A stretch of 64,000 bases of DNA from Actinotalea sp. JY-7876 (GCF_014042015.1 NZ_CP059493.1:3348001-3412000), one strand, 5' to 3'. Counted from the first letter of the stretch, positions 45,147-54,177 are shown. Notes: generated by a model from the letters alone, not told the origin. Numbers and translations are program-made.

Positions 45147-45616
45147 GAGGTGCTCCTGTCAGGAACGGGACGCAGGGCGAAGAAGCCCGCACTGAGGAAG
45201 AAGAAGAAGGCGACGGGGAAGAGGATCAGCTGGCTGCCGAGGAGGCAGACGAGCCCGGCGGCGGCGAACCACCAGCCGGCCCGGCGCAGCCACGGCCGAC
45301 GTCGTGCCACGAGGAGCCCGACGGCGCCGAGCACCAGCACCGCCACGAGCGTGAAGCCGAACCAGGCGCCGAGCGTCTGCATCGACTCGTACGACGCCGC
45401 ACCGGCCTGGTCGCCGCCGAGCGCCGGCTGGACCACGCGCTCGAAGGTCTCCTCGTCGACCCGGTTCATCGTGAGGGAGAAGCCCCCCAGGAAGACGGTC
45501 GCGAGGAGCACGCCCAGGCCGGCCGTCCACAGCTCGGCCCCGCGCGGGACCGTCGGGGGCGGGACGGCCGGGCGCGAGACCCAGGCCGTGACCGCGGGGT
45601 CAGCGAGGCGCGTCAT
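45143..45616 (-). CDS. Small membrane protein, DUF4064-like
   Basis: A 157-residue protein with four hydrophobic segments (AELWTAGLGVLLATVFLGGF, LGAWFGFTLVAVLVLGAVGLLVA, AGWWFAAAGLVCLLGSQLILF, VAFFFFLSAGFFAL). It resembles DUF4064 proteins but I am not certain. It starts 17 bases inside the end of the polygalacturonase gene and overlaps the permease gene by four bases, so it belongs to the operon. Role unknown. Confidence 0.7.
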   Translation of the reverse strand: MTRLADPAVTAWVSRPAVPPPTVPRGAELWTAGLGVLLATVFLGGFSLTMNRVDEETFERVVQPALGGDQAGAASYESMQTLGAWFGFTLVAVLVLGAVGLLVARRRPWLRRAGWWFAAAGLVCLLGSQLILFPVAFFFFLSAGFFALRPVPDRSTS

Positions 45617-46895
45617 GGTCTCCCCGCACGTCGAGGACGACGTCGGTGCACCCCTCGGCGAGCACGACGGGGCCGACGGCGCCACGCACCCGGACCTGCG
45701 CGAGCTCGGAGTCGGTGACGTTCCCCAGCCGGACGCCGAGCGAGGTGACCGGGTCGAGGCCGACGGCCATGTCCGGGGAGCCCGGCACCGGCTCGTCGGC
45801 GAACGAGACGCTCACGTCGTGCAGCGTGATCTCGCTCAGCGGCTGCTCCGGGAGCCCGTAGAGGTAGGCGGCGCACGCGTCGACGTCGCGCGCGGTCACG
45901 TGCGAGACGTGGATCCGGCGGATGAGCGGCGTCGAGCCGTCCACCGGACGCGGGGACCGGTCGCCGACGTGCGGCTCCTTGCCGTCCGGCCCGCAGAAGT
46001 AGAAGGGGTTGATGACGACGGGGCAGAGCACGCCGTCCATCACGATGTTGGTGATCCGGACGTCCTCGACCACGCCGCCGCGGCCGCGCCGCGTCTTGAT
46101 CCGGACGCCGCGGTCGGTGCCCTGGAACACGCAGTTGCTGATCACGACGTTGCGGACCCCGCCCGACATCTCGCTGCCGATGACGACCGCACCGTGACCG
46201 CGCACCATCGTGCAGCCGGTGACGACCACGTTCTCGCACGGCACGGGCTCCGGTGCGTGCTCGGTGCCCGCCTTGATCGCGATGCAGTCGTCGCCGACGT
46301 CGATGTGGCAGTCGCTGATGCGGACGTTGCGGCACGACTCCGGGTCGATGCCGTCGGTGTTCGGCGAGTCGTCCGGGTTGAAGATCCGCAGGCCGGCGAT
46401 CGTGACGTCGCTGCACAGCGCGGGGTGGACCGTCCAGCTCGGCGAGTTCTGCAGGGTGAGGTCGCGCACCGTGACGCGCGTGCACTCGTGCAGGCCGATG
46501 AGCGTCGGCCGGGCGGCGGCCAGCTGGTCGCGGTGGTTGCGGAAGAGGTCCCACCAGGCGGGGCCGCCGCCGTCGATCGTGCCCAGTCCCGTGATGGCGA
46601 CGCCGGTCTCGCCGTGCGCGTACAGGCACGGCTGGTGGACGTCGACCGGCGCGCCCTCCCAGCGGACCTGCACCACCGGGTACAGGGCGGGGTCCGGGAC
46701 GAACTGCAGGGTGGCGCCCGCCTCGAGGTGGAGCTCCACGTGCGAACGCAGCCGCAGCGCCCCCGTGCGGTGCACACCGCTGGGGACCACGACCCTGCCG
46801 CCGCCGGCGTCCGCCGCGCGGTCGATGGCGTCCTGGAGCCACCCGGTTGCCAGACCGGTCTCCGCGCCCTGCCACATCTCGTCAGTACCCTGCAC
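45600..46895 (-). CDS. Glycoside hydrolase family 28 (polygalacturonase-like)
   Basis: A 431-residue right-handed beta-helix enzyme. All GH28 active-site motifs are present: NTDG at 179-182 (acid Asp181), GDD at 201-203, GHG at 233-235 and RIK at 265-267. It should cleave alpha-1,4 galacturonan or rhamnogalacturonan, and with no signal peptide it works on imported oligomers, probably as an exo-enzyme. The GTG at 46895 gives the full frame; the ATG at 46877 is a possible alternative. It lies between transporter genes in the operon. Confidence 0.9.
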   Translation of the reverse strand: MQGTDEMWQGAETGLATGWLQDAIDRAADAGGGRVVVPSGVHRTGALRLRSHVELHLEAGATLQFVPDPALYPVVQVRWEGAPVDVHQPCLYAHGETGVAITGLGTIDGGGPAWWDLFRNHRDQLAAARPTLIGLHECTRVTVRDLTLQNSPSWTVHPALCSDVTIAGLRIFNPDDSPNTDGIDPESCRNVRISDCHIDVGDDCIAIKAGTEHAPEPVPCENVVVTGCTMVRGHGAVVIGSEMSGGVRNVVISNCVFQGTDRGVRIKTRRGRGGVVEDVRITNIVMDGVLCPVVINPFYFCGPDGKEPHVGDRSPRPVDGSTPLIRRIHVSHVTARDVDACAAYLYGLPEQPLSEITLHDVSVSFADEPVPGSPDMAVGLDPVTSLGVRLGNVTDSELAQVRVRGAVGPVVLAEGCTDVVLDVRGDHDAPR

Positions 46896-46971
46896 GTCCC
46901 GTGCCTCTCGTCGTGCGTGTGGAGCCGGTGCCGGCCCACGGTGCTGGGCACCGTGGGCCGGCGTCCGGGTG

Positions 46972-48513
46972 CTAGCCGTTCACCTCGGCGTAGGAGGCCG
47001 TGAACTCCTCGATGACGGCGTCCAGGCCCTGACCGCGGGCGGACTCGATGGCGTCCTCGTACCCGTCCATGTCGATGTCGCCCATGACGTAGCGGTTGAA
47101 GGCGTCAGCGATCGACTGGTTGATCGCTGACCACTGCGCGTCGTAGGTCTCCGACGTGAGCGGCTGGGCCGGGTTGGTGACGGCGAACTCGGCGTTCAGC
47201 GGGATCAGCTCGTTCGACAGGTTCTGGTACGGGTCGCTGACCTTGTACGTGGCGACGAGGTCCGAGGGCCGCGAGCCGGCGTACGGCTGCACCTCCTGCT
47301 GCCAGACCCCCTGGTCGAGGATCGTGAGCACGCCGTCGGCGTCGAGCTCGTAGTGCGTCCCCTCGATGCCGTTCGTCATGAGGTCGAACGCCTCCTCGTC
47401 CAGGAGGCTGTCGATGAAGCCCAGGACGTGGCGCAGCTCGTCCTCGGTCTTGATGTTCTCCTTGGAGATCGCGAGCCAGCCGCCCATGCCGCCGTTCGTG
47501 TCGGAGACGACGCGGCGCGGGACGTCGCCCCACGTCATGTCGTTGACCAGGGCCCAGGCCATCGGGGTCTCGGGGTTCGCGGACCGGGCGAGGTTCATGT
47601 AGTTCCGCGCCTCCATGAGGCCGGTGATGACGATGCCGCCCTTGCCCTGCGCGATGGCGTCCTGCTGGTTCTGCTTCTGGGTCGTCACGAACTCCTGGTT
47701 CATGTGCCCGTTCTCGTAGACCTCGCGGTACCACTCCATCGCGGTCTTGAACTCGTCCGTGGTGAAGGCCGGCACGACCGTGTCGTCGTCATCGACCACG
47801 AACTTGTCGCCGGCACCGAAGTAGCCCGCCAGGACGCGGAACGAGAGCTGGAAGCTCTCGGCACGCTCGATGAAGCCGACCGTGTCCGCCGCGCCGTTGC
47901 CGTCGGGGTCGTCCTCGGTGAACGCCCGCGCGACCTCGCCGAGCTCCTCCACCGTGTGGGGCGTCTCGAGGCCGAGGTTGTCGAGCCAGTCCTGCCGCAC
48001 GAGGACGCCGTAGCGCGCCAGCGGCTTCTGGAACGGGACGCCGTAGAGGCCGCCGTCGATGCGCGCCGCCTCGAGCGTCTTCGGGTCGATCTCGGAGAGG
48101 TTCGGGAACTCCTCGAGGTACTCCTCGACGTCCCAGAACATGCCCGAGGACAGCGCGTTGCGCACCGTCGAGCTGTCGACCTGCGTGAGCGTCGTGAGGT
48201 CGGACAGGGTGTTGGACGCCAGTGCGGCGTTGAGCTTCTCGTCCTTGGACGCGTCCGGCACCCACTGGATCTCGAACTCGACCCCGGTGTGCTCCTCCAG
48301 CGCGACCTGGATCGGACCCTCGGCGTCCGGCGTCGTCGGCGTGTGGAGGATCGACATCCAGGTGATCGGCCGGTCGAACGAGGCCTCGGACGAGCCCTCG
48401 TCCGTCGTGCCACCGCCGTCGCCGTCGCCGCCGCCACCGCACGCGCCGAGCACGAGGGCGAGCGCCGCGACCGAGGCAGCGCCAGCGGCACCTCGGCGTG
48501 CTGTCTTCATCAT
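46972..48513 (-). CDS. Extracellular solute-binding lipoprotein, oligosaccharide type
   Basis: A 513-residue binding protein of the LplA/UgpB-like group. It has a signal peptide ending in the lipobox LGAC, a Gly/Asp-rich linker, then PITWMSILHTPTTPDAEGPIQVALEEHTGVEFEIQWVP, typical of family 1 proteins that bind large oligosaccharides. The central segment LYGVPFQKPLARYGVLVRQDWLDNLGL is also characteristic. GGAAGG precedes the first of two ATG codons. It hands sugars to the permeases of this operon. Confidence 0.92.
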   Translation of the reverse strand: MMKTARRGAAGAASVAALALVLGACGGGGDGDGGGTTDEGSSEASFDRPITWMSILHTPTTPDAEGPIQVALEEHTGVEFEIQWVPDASKDEKLNAALASNTLSDLTTLTQVDSSTVRNALSSGMFWDVEEYLEEFPNLSEIDPKTLEAARIDGGLYGVPFQKPLARYGVLVRQDWLDNLGLETPHTVEELGEVARAFTEDDPDGNGAADTVGFIERAESFQLSFRVLAGYFGAGDKFVVDDDDTVVPAFTTDEFKTAMEWYREVYENGHMNQEFVTTQKQNQQDAIAQGKGGIVITGLMEARNYMNLARSANPETPMAWALVNDMTWGDVPRRVVSDTNGGMGGWLAISKENIKTEDELRHVLGFIDSLLDEEAFDLMTNGIEGTHYELDADGVLTILDQGVWQQEVQPYAGSRPSDLVATYKVSDPYQNLSNELIPLNAEFAVTNPAQPLTSETYDAQWSAINQSIADAFNRYVMGDIDMDGYEDAIESARGQGLDAVIEEFTASYAEVNG

Positions 48514-49208
48514 GAGCTTCCTTCCAGGGAGAGTGGCCGTACCAGGTGACCCGGGGCGGGTCGGGACGTGGGTGCGTGGCGGGGCGGACCCGCGAGGTCC
48601 GGTGCGCCGGACGGGTCGAGCTGGCGCAGGACGCCGCGCATGACGAGGGCGTGGACGGCCACGGGGATCCCGACGCCGAACATCAGCAGCAGCGGCAGCG
48701 CGAACGAGAACATCAGGACGTGGCTGACCGCCACGGTCACGGCGGCGAGCACCGTCCAGTGCAGGGAGCCGAAGCCGATGACCAGGGCGGTGGTGATCTG
48801 GCCCCGGATGGTCGGGACGTCCAGGGCCGCCATGACGAAGAAGACGTAGGAGCAGGCCACGGCCAGCACGACCAGGGCGACGATGTTCAGGACGCGGACG
48901 TACCAGTTCGAGACCGCGAGCAGGTTCACGGTGATGACCGCCCCGGCACCGAGGAGCACCCAGCTGACCAGGACCGGACGCCACCGCTGCTCGAGCGCGT
49001 ACCTCAGGAAGGTGCGGGCGACCGGGGGCGTCTCGCCGAGCCGGAACCAGCGGTCCACGTACTTCGCCATCGCGTAGGAGGCGGGGCCGATGCCGAGCAC
49101 GACGACGCCGACGACCGTCGCCACCGTCCACAGCACGTTGAGCCACGCGATGCGGTAGGCACTCACGAGCACGGCGTTGATGCGGGCGAAGCCCTCGAAC
49201 GAGAACAT
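48510..49208 (-). CDS. YesL-like membrane protein (DUF624)
   Basis: A 232-residue protein with five or six transmembrane segments and the DUF624 opening FSFEGFARINAVLVSAYRIAWLNVLWTVATVVGVVVLGIGPA. YesL proteins accompany pectin-oligosaccharide importers of the YesOPQ/LplABC kind, where their role is unknown. The ATG at 49208 is chosen over the GTG at 49217 because AAGGAG lies eight bases before the ATG but touches the GTG. The stop overlaps the start of the binding-protein gene. Confidence 0.87.
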   Translation of the reverse strand: MFSFEGFARINAVLVSAYRIAWLNVLWTVATVVGVVVLGIGPASYAMAKYVDRWFRLGETPPVARTFLRYALEQRWRPVLVSWVLLGAGAVITVNLLAVSNWYVRVLNIVALVVLAVACSYVFFVMAALDVPTIRGQITTALVIGFGSLHWTVLAAVTVAVSHVLMFSFALPLLLMFGVGIPVAVHALVMRGVLRQLDPSGAPDLAGPPRHAPTSRPAPGHLVRPLSLEGSS

Positions 49209-49241
49209 GCGCGTCACTCCTTCCTGTCCCGAGCCGACCGG

Positions 49242-50222
49242 CTAGTAGACGCCTTCCTCGCCGAACTTCTTGGCCAGGCGGTTCGCGCAGACGACGAGGA
49301 TGAGCCCCACCAGGCCCTTGAACATGCCGACGGCGGTGGCGTAGCTGAGCTGCCCGTTCTTGATGCCCGTCGTGTAGACGTAGGTGTCGAAGATCTCTCC
49401 GACGTCACGGTTGAGTGAGTTGAGCAGCAGGAACATGTGCTCGAAGCCGAGCTCGAGGATGTCGCCGATCGCGAGGATGAACATGATCACGATCACCGGG
49501 CGGATGGCCGGGAGCGTGATGTGCCAGGTCTGGCGCAGGCGCCCGGCGCCGTCGAGGTTCGCCGCCTCGTAGAGCTCGAGGTCGACGGCCGTCATCGCGG
49601 CCAGGTAGACGATCGTCCCCCAGCCCGCGGTCTTCCAGATGTGCTGGAAGACGTACATCGGGCGCAGCCACTCCTCGTCGGTGAGGAAGGCGATGGGTTC
49701 CCACCCGGCGTTCCGGATGAGGTTGTTGATCGCGCCGCCGTCCGTCGTCAGCAGCACGTAGAAGATCGAGACGACGATCACCCAGGACATGAAGTGCGGC
49801 AGGTACACGATCGACTGCACCGAGCGCTTGAAGACCCGGCCACGGAGCTCGTTGAGCATCAGCGCCAGGATGATCGGCATCGGGAACGAGAAGGCCAGGA
49901 GCAGCGCGGACAGGCTCAGCGTGTTCCGGAGCAGGACGAAGAACGAGTCCTCCGTGAACAGCCGCACGAAGTGGTCGAAGCCGACCCACGGGCTCCCGGT
50001 CACGCCGAGGAACGGCATGTAGTCCTGGAACGCGATGACGAGCCCGCCCATGGGCAGGTACTTGAAGACCAGGAAGTAGGCGATCCCGGGCAGCGCCATC
50101 AGGTACAGCGCCCGGTAGCGCCACAGCGACTGGGCGCCGGACGCCTTGCGTCGCGGCACGAGCCCGCCGGAGGGCGGCACGGGTGCCGGGGCCGTCGCCG
50201 CGGTCAGGGGCGAGGCGCTCAT
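49242..50222 (-). CDS. Carbohydrate ABC transporter permease (LplB/YtfT-like)
   Basis: A 326-residue permease with six transmembrane helices and the docking loop EAANLDGAGRLRQTWHITLPAIRP. It is the first gene of the transporter operon, directly behind two LacI-type palindromes. The N-terminal ~30 residues are an Ala/Pro-rich cytoplasmic tail. It is expected to pair with the LplC-type permease encoded 4 kb further on. Confidence 0.93.
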   Translation of the reverse strand: MSASPLTAATAPAPVPPSGGLVPRRKASGAQSLWRYRALYLMALPGIAYFLVFKYLPMGGLVIAFQDYMPFLGVTGSPWVGFDHFVRLFTEDSFFVLLRNTLSLSALLLAFSFPMPIILALMLNELRGRVFKRSVQSIVYLPHFMSWVIVVSIFYVLLTTDGGAINNLIRNAGWEPIAFLTDEEWLRPMYVFQHIWKTAGWGTIVYLAAMTAVDLELYEAANLDGAGRLRQTWHITLPAIRPVIVIMFILAIGDILELGFEHMFLLLNSLNRDVGEIFDTYVYTTGIKNGQLSYATAVGMFKGLVGLILVVCANRLAKKFGEEGVY

Positions 50223-50288
50223 CGGCCTACCATCAGGGCGGTGGTGACAGCCACGGCGGACCGCCTCTCGTCGTCGAGGGCAATGGAG

Positions 50289-50312
50289 GGAACCGGTTCC
50301 GGGAAACCGTTT
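50289..50312. promoter_or_regulatory. Twin LacI-type operators upstream of the transporter operon
   Basis: GGAACCGGTTCC (50289-50300) is a perfect 12-base palindrome with the same core as at 40815-40822. AAACCGTTT at 50304-50312 is a second, half-matching site. They lie 67-90 bases before the permease start and about 120 bases before the hydrolase on the other strand, so one repressor could control both. Confidence 0.65.
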
Positions 50313-50427
50313 GCCGACTCTGGCACACGAGACACCCGCTTGGCTAGTTGCTGATCACCGGGCGCCGCGAGCCGCCGTCGCCGCCCGCGTCGCCAGCCGC
50401 CGACGCCTCGCCCCGGAGGAGGAGCCC

Positions 50428-51240
50428 GTGCCCGAGTCCGCCGTCGTCCAGGGCCACGACGCCGCCATCCGCCGGGTCCGCGTGCCGGGCGAGGGCGAGC
50501 CGGTCATCGGAGGCCCCGGTCGCCCGGCGACCGACCCGCCGGACGGGCTGGACGTGCGGGTCGTCGCGTCCCGGCTGCCGGGCGCGCGTCCGGCGATGCT
50601 CGTCCTTCCCGGCGGCGGCTACCGCCACCACGCCGCCCACGAGGCCGAGCCCGTCGGGCACTGGCTGGCCGGCCTCGGGGTCCACGCCGTCGTCCTGCGC
50701 TACCCGGTCGCACCCGCGCGCCACCCCGCGCCGCTCGAGGCGGCCGTCCGTGCGCTCGCGTGGATCCGCGAGGCCTCGGGCCCGCTGCAGGTGGACCCCG
50801 GCCGGGTCGGGGTCCTGGGGTTCAGCGCCGGCGGCCACCTCGCCGCGACCCTGTGCGGGCAGCCGGACCCGCCGGACCTGGCGGTCCTGGCATACCCGGT
50901 GATCTCCTTCCTCGACGAGCCGCACGAGGGCTCGGTCGCCGCGCTGCTGGGACCGGACGCCGACGCCGAGGCCCGCGCCGCGCACAGCGCCGATCGTCAC
51001 GTCTCCGCGCGCACACCCCCCGCCTTCGTCTGGCACACCGCCGACGACGCGTCGGTGCCCGTCGGCCACCCGCTGCGGTACTGCGGGGCGCTGGCCGCCC
51101 ACGCGGTGCCGTTCGAGCTCCACGTCTTCCCCGAGGGGCGTCACGGTCTCGGGCTCGCGACCGAGGCGCCGCACGTCGCGCGCTGGACCTCGCTGTGCGA
51201 GACGTGGCTGCGGTCCCGGGGCTGGCCCACCGGGGGCTGA
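50428..51240 (+). CDS. Alpha/beta hydrolase, acetyl-esterase-like
   Basis: A 270-residue enzyme of the BD-FAE/axe group. The nucleophile is the Ser of GFSAGGH, the oxyanion region is LPGGGYRHHAAHE, and the remaining triad members are in HTADDASVPVGHP (Asp) and EGRHGLGLA (His). It probably removes acetyl groups from imported pectic or hemicellulosic sugars. No signal peptide. The GTG at 50428 has a strong GGAGGAGGA ahead of it; an earlier in-frame ATG at 50311 would cover the operator region. Confidence 0.87.
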   Translation: MPESAVVQGHDAAIRRVRVPGEGEPVIGGPGRPATDPPDGLDVRVVASRLPGARPAMLVLPGGGYRHHAAHEAEPVGHWLAGLGVHAVVLRYPVAPARHPAPLEAAVRALAWIREASGPLQVDPGRVGVLGFSAGGHLAATLCGQPDPPDLAVLAYPVISFLDEPHEGSVAALLGPDADAEARAAHSADRHVSARTPPAFVWHTADDASVPVGHPLRYCGALAAHAVPFELHVFPEGRHGLGLATEAPHVARWTSLCETWLRSRGWPTGG

Positions 51241-51345
51241 CGGCGGCCCGACGAGGTGACAGCGCGCCCGATCAGTTCCGACCCGGCGAGCGGTCTCTCT
51301 GACGGGAGTGCCGCAACCGCGGCCCCGGACACCGCGGAGGACACC

Positions 51346-52134
51346 ATGACGACCCCGACCCACGCGCGCCCCGGCGGCACGCAGCGCCCCGGCCGGCCGC
51401 CGATCGTCGACCAGGCCGCCTGGGACGCCGCGCGGGACGAGCTCCTCCTGCGGGAGAAGGCCCACACCCACGAGGGCGACGCGATCGCGGCCGCCCGACG
51501 CCGGCTCCCCATGGTCGAGCTCGACGCCACGACCCCGGTCGTGGGGGCCCAGGGCGCCGTCCCCTTCCTCGACCTGTTCGAGGGGCGCGACGAGCTCGTC
51601 GTGTACAAGCACATGTGGCACGACGGGGCCCCGCACCAGGGCCAGTGCGAGGGCTGCACCGTCTCGGCGTGGCACCTCAAGGACGCCGTCTACCTCAACG
51701 CCCGCGGCGTCTCCTTCGCGATCGTCACCGAGGGCCCGTGGGACGAGGTCGCCCCCTTCCTCGCGTTCATGGGCTACACCCAGCCCTGGTACTCCGTCCG
51801 CGGCCTCGACGAACCGCTCGGCGGCGAGATGGGGCACCTGTCGAGCTTCCTGCGCGACGGCGACCGGGCGTTCCTCACGTACTCCACGACCGGCCGGGGC
51901 ACCGAGCCGGCCAGCGGGTCCTTCGCCCTGCTCGACATGACGCCCTACGGCCGCCGCGAGGCGTGGGAGGACCAGCCCGAGGGCCGACCCGAGGGGCACG
52001 ATCCGTGCTGGTACTGGCGCACCGACGCCGAGGGCACCGCGACGTGGGGCGAGACCGGCCGCCCGACGCCGCAGTGGACCCGGCCCGGGGCGGGGCCGGT
52101 CGAGTCGCTCGGGCGCCACGACCACCACCACTGA
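51346..52134 (+). CDS. DUF899 thioredoxin-like protein
   Basis: A 262-residue protein of the DUF899 family, which has a thioredoxin-like fold. Diagnostic segments are DELLLREKAHTHEGDAIAAARRRLPMVEL, LFEGRDELVVYKHMWH and CEGCTVSAWHL, with a C-x-x-C pair, followed by GPWDEVAPFLAFMGYTQPWYS. Function is unproven; some members are annotated as dithiol-disulfide oxidoreductases. GGAGG lies six bases before the ATG. The C-terminus ends in His-rich DHHH. Confidence 0.88.
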   Translation: MTTPTHARPGGTQRPGRPPIVDQAAWDAARDELLLREKAHTHEGDAIAAARRRLPMVELDATTPVVGAQGAVPFLDLFEGRDELVVYKHMWHDGAPHQGQCEGCTVSAWHLKDAVYLNARGVSFAIVTEGPWDEVAPFLAFMGYTQPWYSVRGLDEPLGGEMGHLSSFLRDGDRAFLTYSTTGRGTEPASGSFALLDMTPYGRREAWEDQPEGRPEGHDPCWYWRTDAEGTATWGETGRPTPQWTRPGAGPVESLGRHDHHH

Positions 52135-52175
52135 CCCGCCGCCCGACGTACGCGCCGGCGCGAGCCGATCGACGG

Positions 52176-53096
52176 CTACGCGTGCGCGGCCCGCTCGTGG
52201 GCGTCGTGGCCGATCGGCTCCAGCTGGAACGTGCAGTGGTCGGTGTCGAAGTGCTCCCCGAGGCACTCGCCGAGGGCGTCGAGCACCGCGCCCGCACGCC
52301 CGAGGGCGAGGCACTCGTCGTCGACGACGACGTGGGCGGACAGCGCCGGCACGCCGCTCGTGATGGTCCACGCGTGCAGGTCGTGGACGTCGACGACTCC
52401 CGGGACGCGCTTCATGTGGGTGCGCACGCGGTCCAGGTCGATGCCCCGTGGCGTGGCCTCGAGCAGGACGTCCAGCACGTCGCGCAGCAGCGCCCAGGCG
52501 CGCGGGAGGATGACCAGCCCGATCGCGGCCGACGCCACGACGTCCGCGCGCACCCAGCCCGTCGTCGCGATGACGACGCCCGCGACGACGACGGCGACGG
52601 AACCGAGCAGGTCCCCGAGCACCTCGAGGTAGGCGCCGCGCACGTTGAGGCTCTCGTGGCGGCCACCGCGCAGCAGCAGCAGGCCCACCACGTTGGCCGC
52701 CGCGCCCACCAGGGCGACGGCGATCATGGGCCCGGTGGCGACGTCCGGTGGCGCGCCCCAGCGGCGCACGGCCTCGACGACGACCCACACGCCGAGCCCG
52801 CCGAGCAGCAGCGCGTTCGCCAGCGCGGCCAGCACCTCGGCGCGCTGGAGGCCGAAGGTGCGCGTGCTCGTCGCCGGCCGCCCGGCCAGGCGCGCGCCGA
52901 GCAGCGCGATCGCCAGCCCGGCGGCGTCCGTGAGCATGTGGCCCGCGTCGGCCAGCAGCGCGAGCGAGCCGGACACGACGCCGCCGACGACCTGCGCCGC
53001 CGCGACGGTCAGGGTGATCGCCAGGACAGTGGCGAGCCGCCCGCGGTGGCGTCCGGTCGCCGTCGACGCGCCGTGGCCGTGCGCGTGGCCGCCCAT
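52176..53096 (-). CDS. Cation diffusion facilitator efflux transporter (CzcD/ZitB type)
   Basis: A 306-residue zinc/cadmium efflux protein with a His-rich start (GGHAHGHG), six transmembrane helices and a C-terminal metal-binding domain. Helix 2 has HMLTDAAG and helix 5 has EVLGDLLGSVAV, giving the H-x3-D and the D pair of the transport site. The cytoplasmic domain ends in HFDTDHCTFQLEP. It is the last gene of a three-gene operon behind a CmtR-like repressor, coupled by an ATGA overlap. Confidence 0.92.
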   Translation of the reverse strand: MGGHAHGHGASTATGRHRGRLATVLAITLTVAAAQVVGGVVSGSLALLADAGHMLTDAAGLAIALLGARLAGRPATSTRTFGLQRAEVLAALANALLLGGLGVWVVVEAVRRWGAPPDVATGPMIAVALVGAAANVVGLLLLRGGRHESLNVRGAYLEVLGDLLGSVAVVVAGVVIATTGWVRADVVASAAIGLVILPRAWALLRDVLDVLLEATPRGIDLDRVRTHMKRVPGVVDVHDLHAWTITSGVPALSAHVVVDDECLALGRAGAVLDALGECLGEHFDTDHCTFQLEPIGHDAHERAAHA

Positions 53097-53749
53097 CAGT
53101 CGTCGTCCTCGTCGCCGTCCTCGACCAGCTCGCCCTCCCACGCCTCGCGTCCCTCGTGGATCGCGAAGGCCGCGATGACGAAGCCGGCGACGGGATCGAG
53201 CCACGCCGCCCCGGTGAGCTCGAAGAACACGAGCCCTGCGAGCGTCGAGGCGCTGAGCAGGACGCAGATGCGGGTCTCGGCGGCGTCGGCCAGCACCAGC
53301 GGGTCCGCCAGCGCCAGGCCGACCCGCCGCTTGGCCGCGGCGAGCACGGGCATCACGATCACCGAGGCGACCAGCACCCCGACGGCGAGCGGTGAGCGCT
53401 CGGGCCCCTCGCCGTCCACGAGGCTGCGCACCCCTTCGACGACGACGTACGCGGCGAGCACGAAGAACGTCACCGCGACGGCGCGCAGGGTGAGGCGTTC
53501 GCGACGCTCGTCCGTGCCGCCGTCGCGCAGCCGGGCGCTCAGGCGCAGCGCGACCAGGACGGCGGCGGCGGACTCGATCCCCGAGTCCACGCCGAACCCG
53601 ATCACCGACACCAGCCCTGCGGCGACGCCGGCGCCGATCGCGACGACGCCCTCGACCACGTTGTACGCGACGGTGAGCTGCGCGAGCCGCAGCGCCCGGC
53701 GCGTGAGGGCCTCCGTCCCCGCGGCGGGCCTGACGCCGGCCCGCGTCAC
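53096..53749 (-). CDS. Cation transporter, short CDF-like (no C-terminal domain)
   Basis: A 217-residue protein with five or six transmembrane helices. VVEGVVAIGAGVAAGLVSVIGFGVDSGIESAAAVLVALRL contains the CDF-type D-x-x-x-E metal site (GVDSGIES) and ADAAETRICVLLSASTLAGL has a further D/E set, in place of HD-HD sites. The large cytoplasmic domain is missing and the chain ends in an acidic run (EDGDEDDD). GTG start overlaps the arsR stop. It probably works with the downstream CDF on soft metals. Confidence 0.87.
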   Translation of the reverse strand: MTRAGVRPAAGTEALTRRALRLAQLTVAYNVVEGVVAIGAGVAAGLVSVIGFGVDSGIESAAAVLVALRLSARLRDGGTDERRERLTLRAVAVTFFVLAAYVVVEGVRSLVDGEGPERSPLAVGVLVASVIVMPVLAAAKRRVGLALADPLVLADAAETRICVLLSASTLAGLVFFELTGAAWLDPVAGFVIAAFAIHEGREAWEGELVEDGDEDDD

Positions 53750-54126
53750 CGACGGCTCCCGTACGTCGAGCACAGCACGACGGCGTCGCCGGTGAGCGCG
53801 AGCAGCTGCTCCGCGGCGGCGAGGAGCGCCTGCGTCGCGTCCGGGTGGGCCAGCGAGTACACGGACGCCCGGCCCTGGGGCCGCGCGGTGACGAGGCCGC
53901 AGTCGCGCAGGCACGCCAGGTGCTGGGAGACGGTCGACTGGGCGAGCCCGAGGTGGGCGGTCAGGTCGACGACGCGGTGCTCGCCCAGCGCGAGGTGGCG
54001 CAGGATGGCGAGGCGCGACGGGTCTGCGAGCCCGCGGAACAGGCACGAGGCGGCGTCGAGCCCGGCGTCGTCGGCCCTGCCGAGGCCATCCGTGCCTGCA
54101 TCGCTGTGCGCCTGTGTCATCGTCAT
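53746..54126 (-). CDS. cmtR: ArsR/SmtB repressor, CmtR-like (Cd/Pb sensing)
   Basis: A 126-residue winged-helix repressor: ADPSRLAILRHLALGEHRVVDLTAHLGLAQSTVSQHLACLRDCGLVTAR. Cys72 and Cys76 (ACLRDC) lie in the recognition helix and Cys119 (VVLCS) near the C-terminus, matching the Cys57/Cys61/Cys102 ligands of the mycobacterial cadmium/lead sensor CmtR. It should release DNA when Cd(II) or Pb(II) binds, inducing the two CDF genes behind it. A divergent Nramp-like gene starts 114 bases away and could be co-controlled. Confidence 0.87.
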   Translation of the reverse strand: MTMTQAHSDAGTDGLGRADDAGLDAASCLFRGLADPSRLAILRHLALGEHRVVDLTAHLGLAQSTVSQHLACLRDCGLVTARPQGRASVYSLAHPDATQALLAAAEQLLALTGDAVVLCSTYGSRR

Positions 54127-54171
54127 GTGCCGATGCTACCCGCCTCCGGTGGCGCGCCGGGCCGACGCCCC

Positions 54172-54177
54172 TAGCGT
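54172..54177 (+). promoter_or_regulatory. -10 box of the Nramp-like gene
   Basis: TAGCGT lies about 64 bases before the ATG at 54241, giving a leader of about 55 bases with AAGGAGAA in front of the start. Confidence 0.45.
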
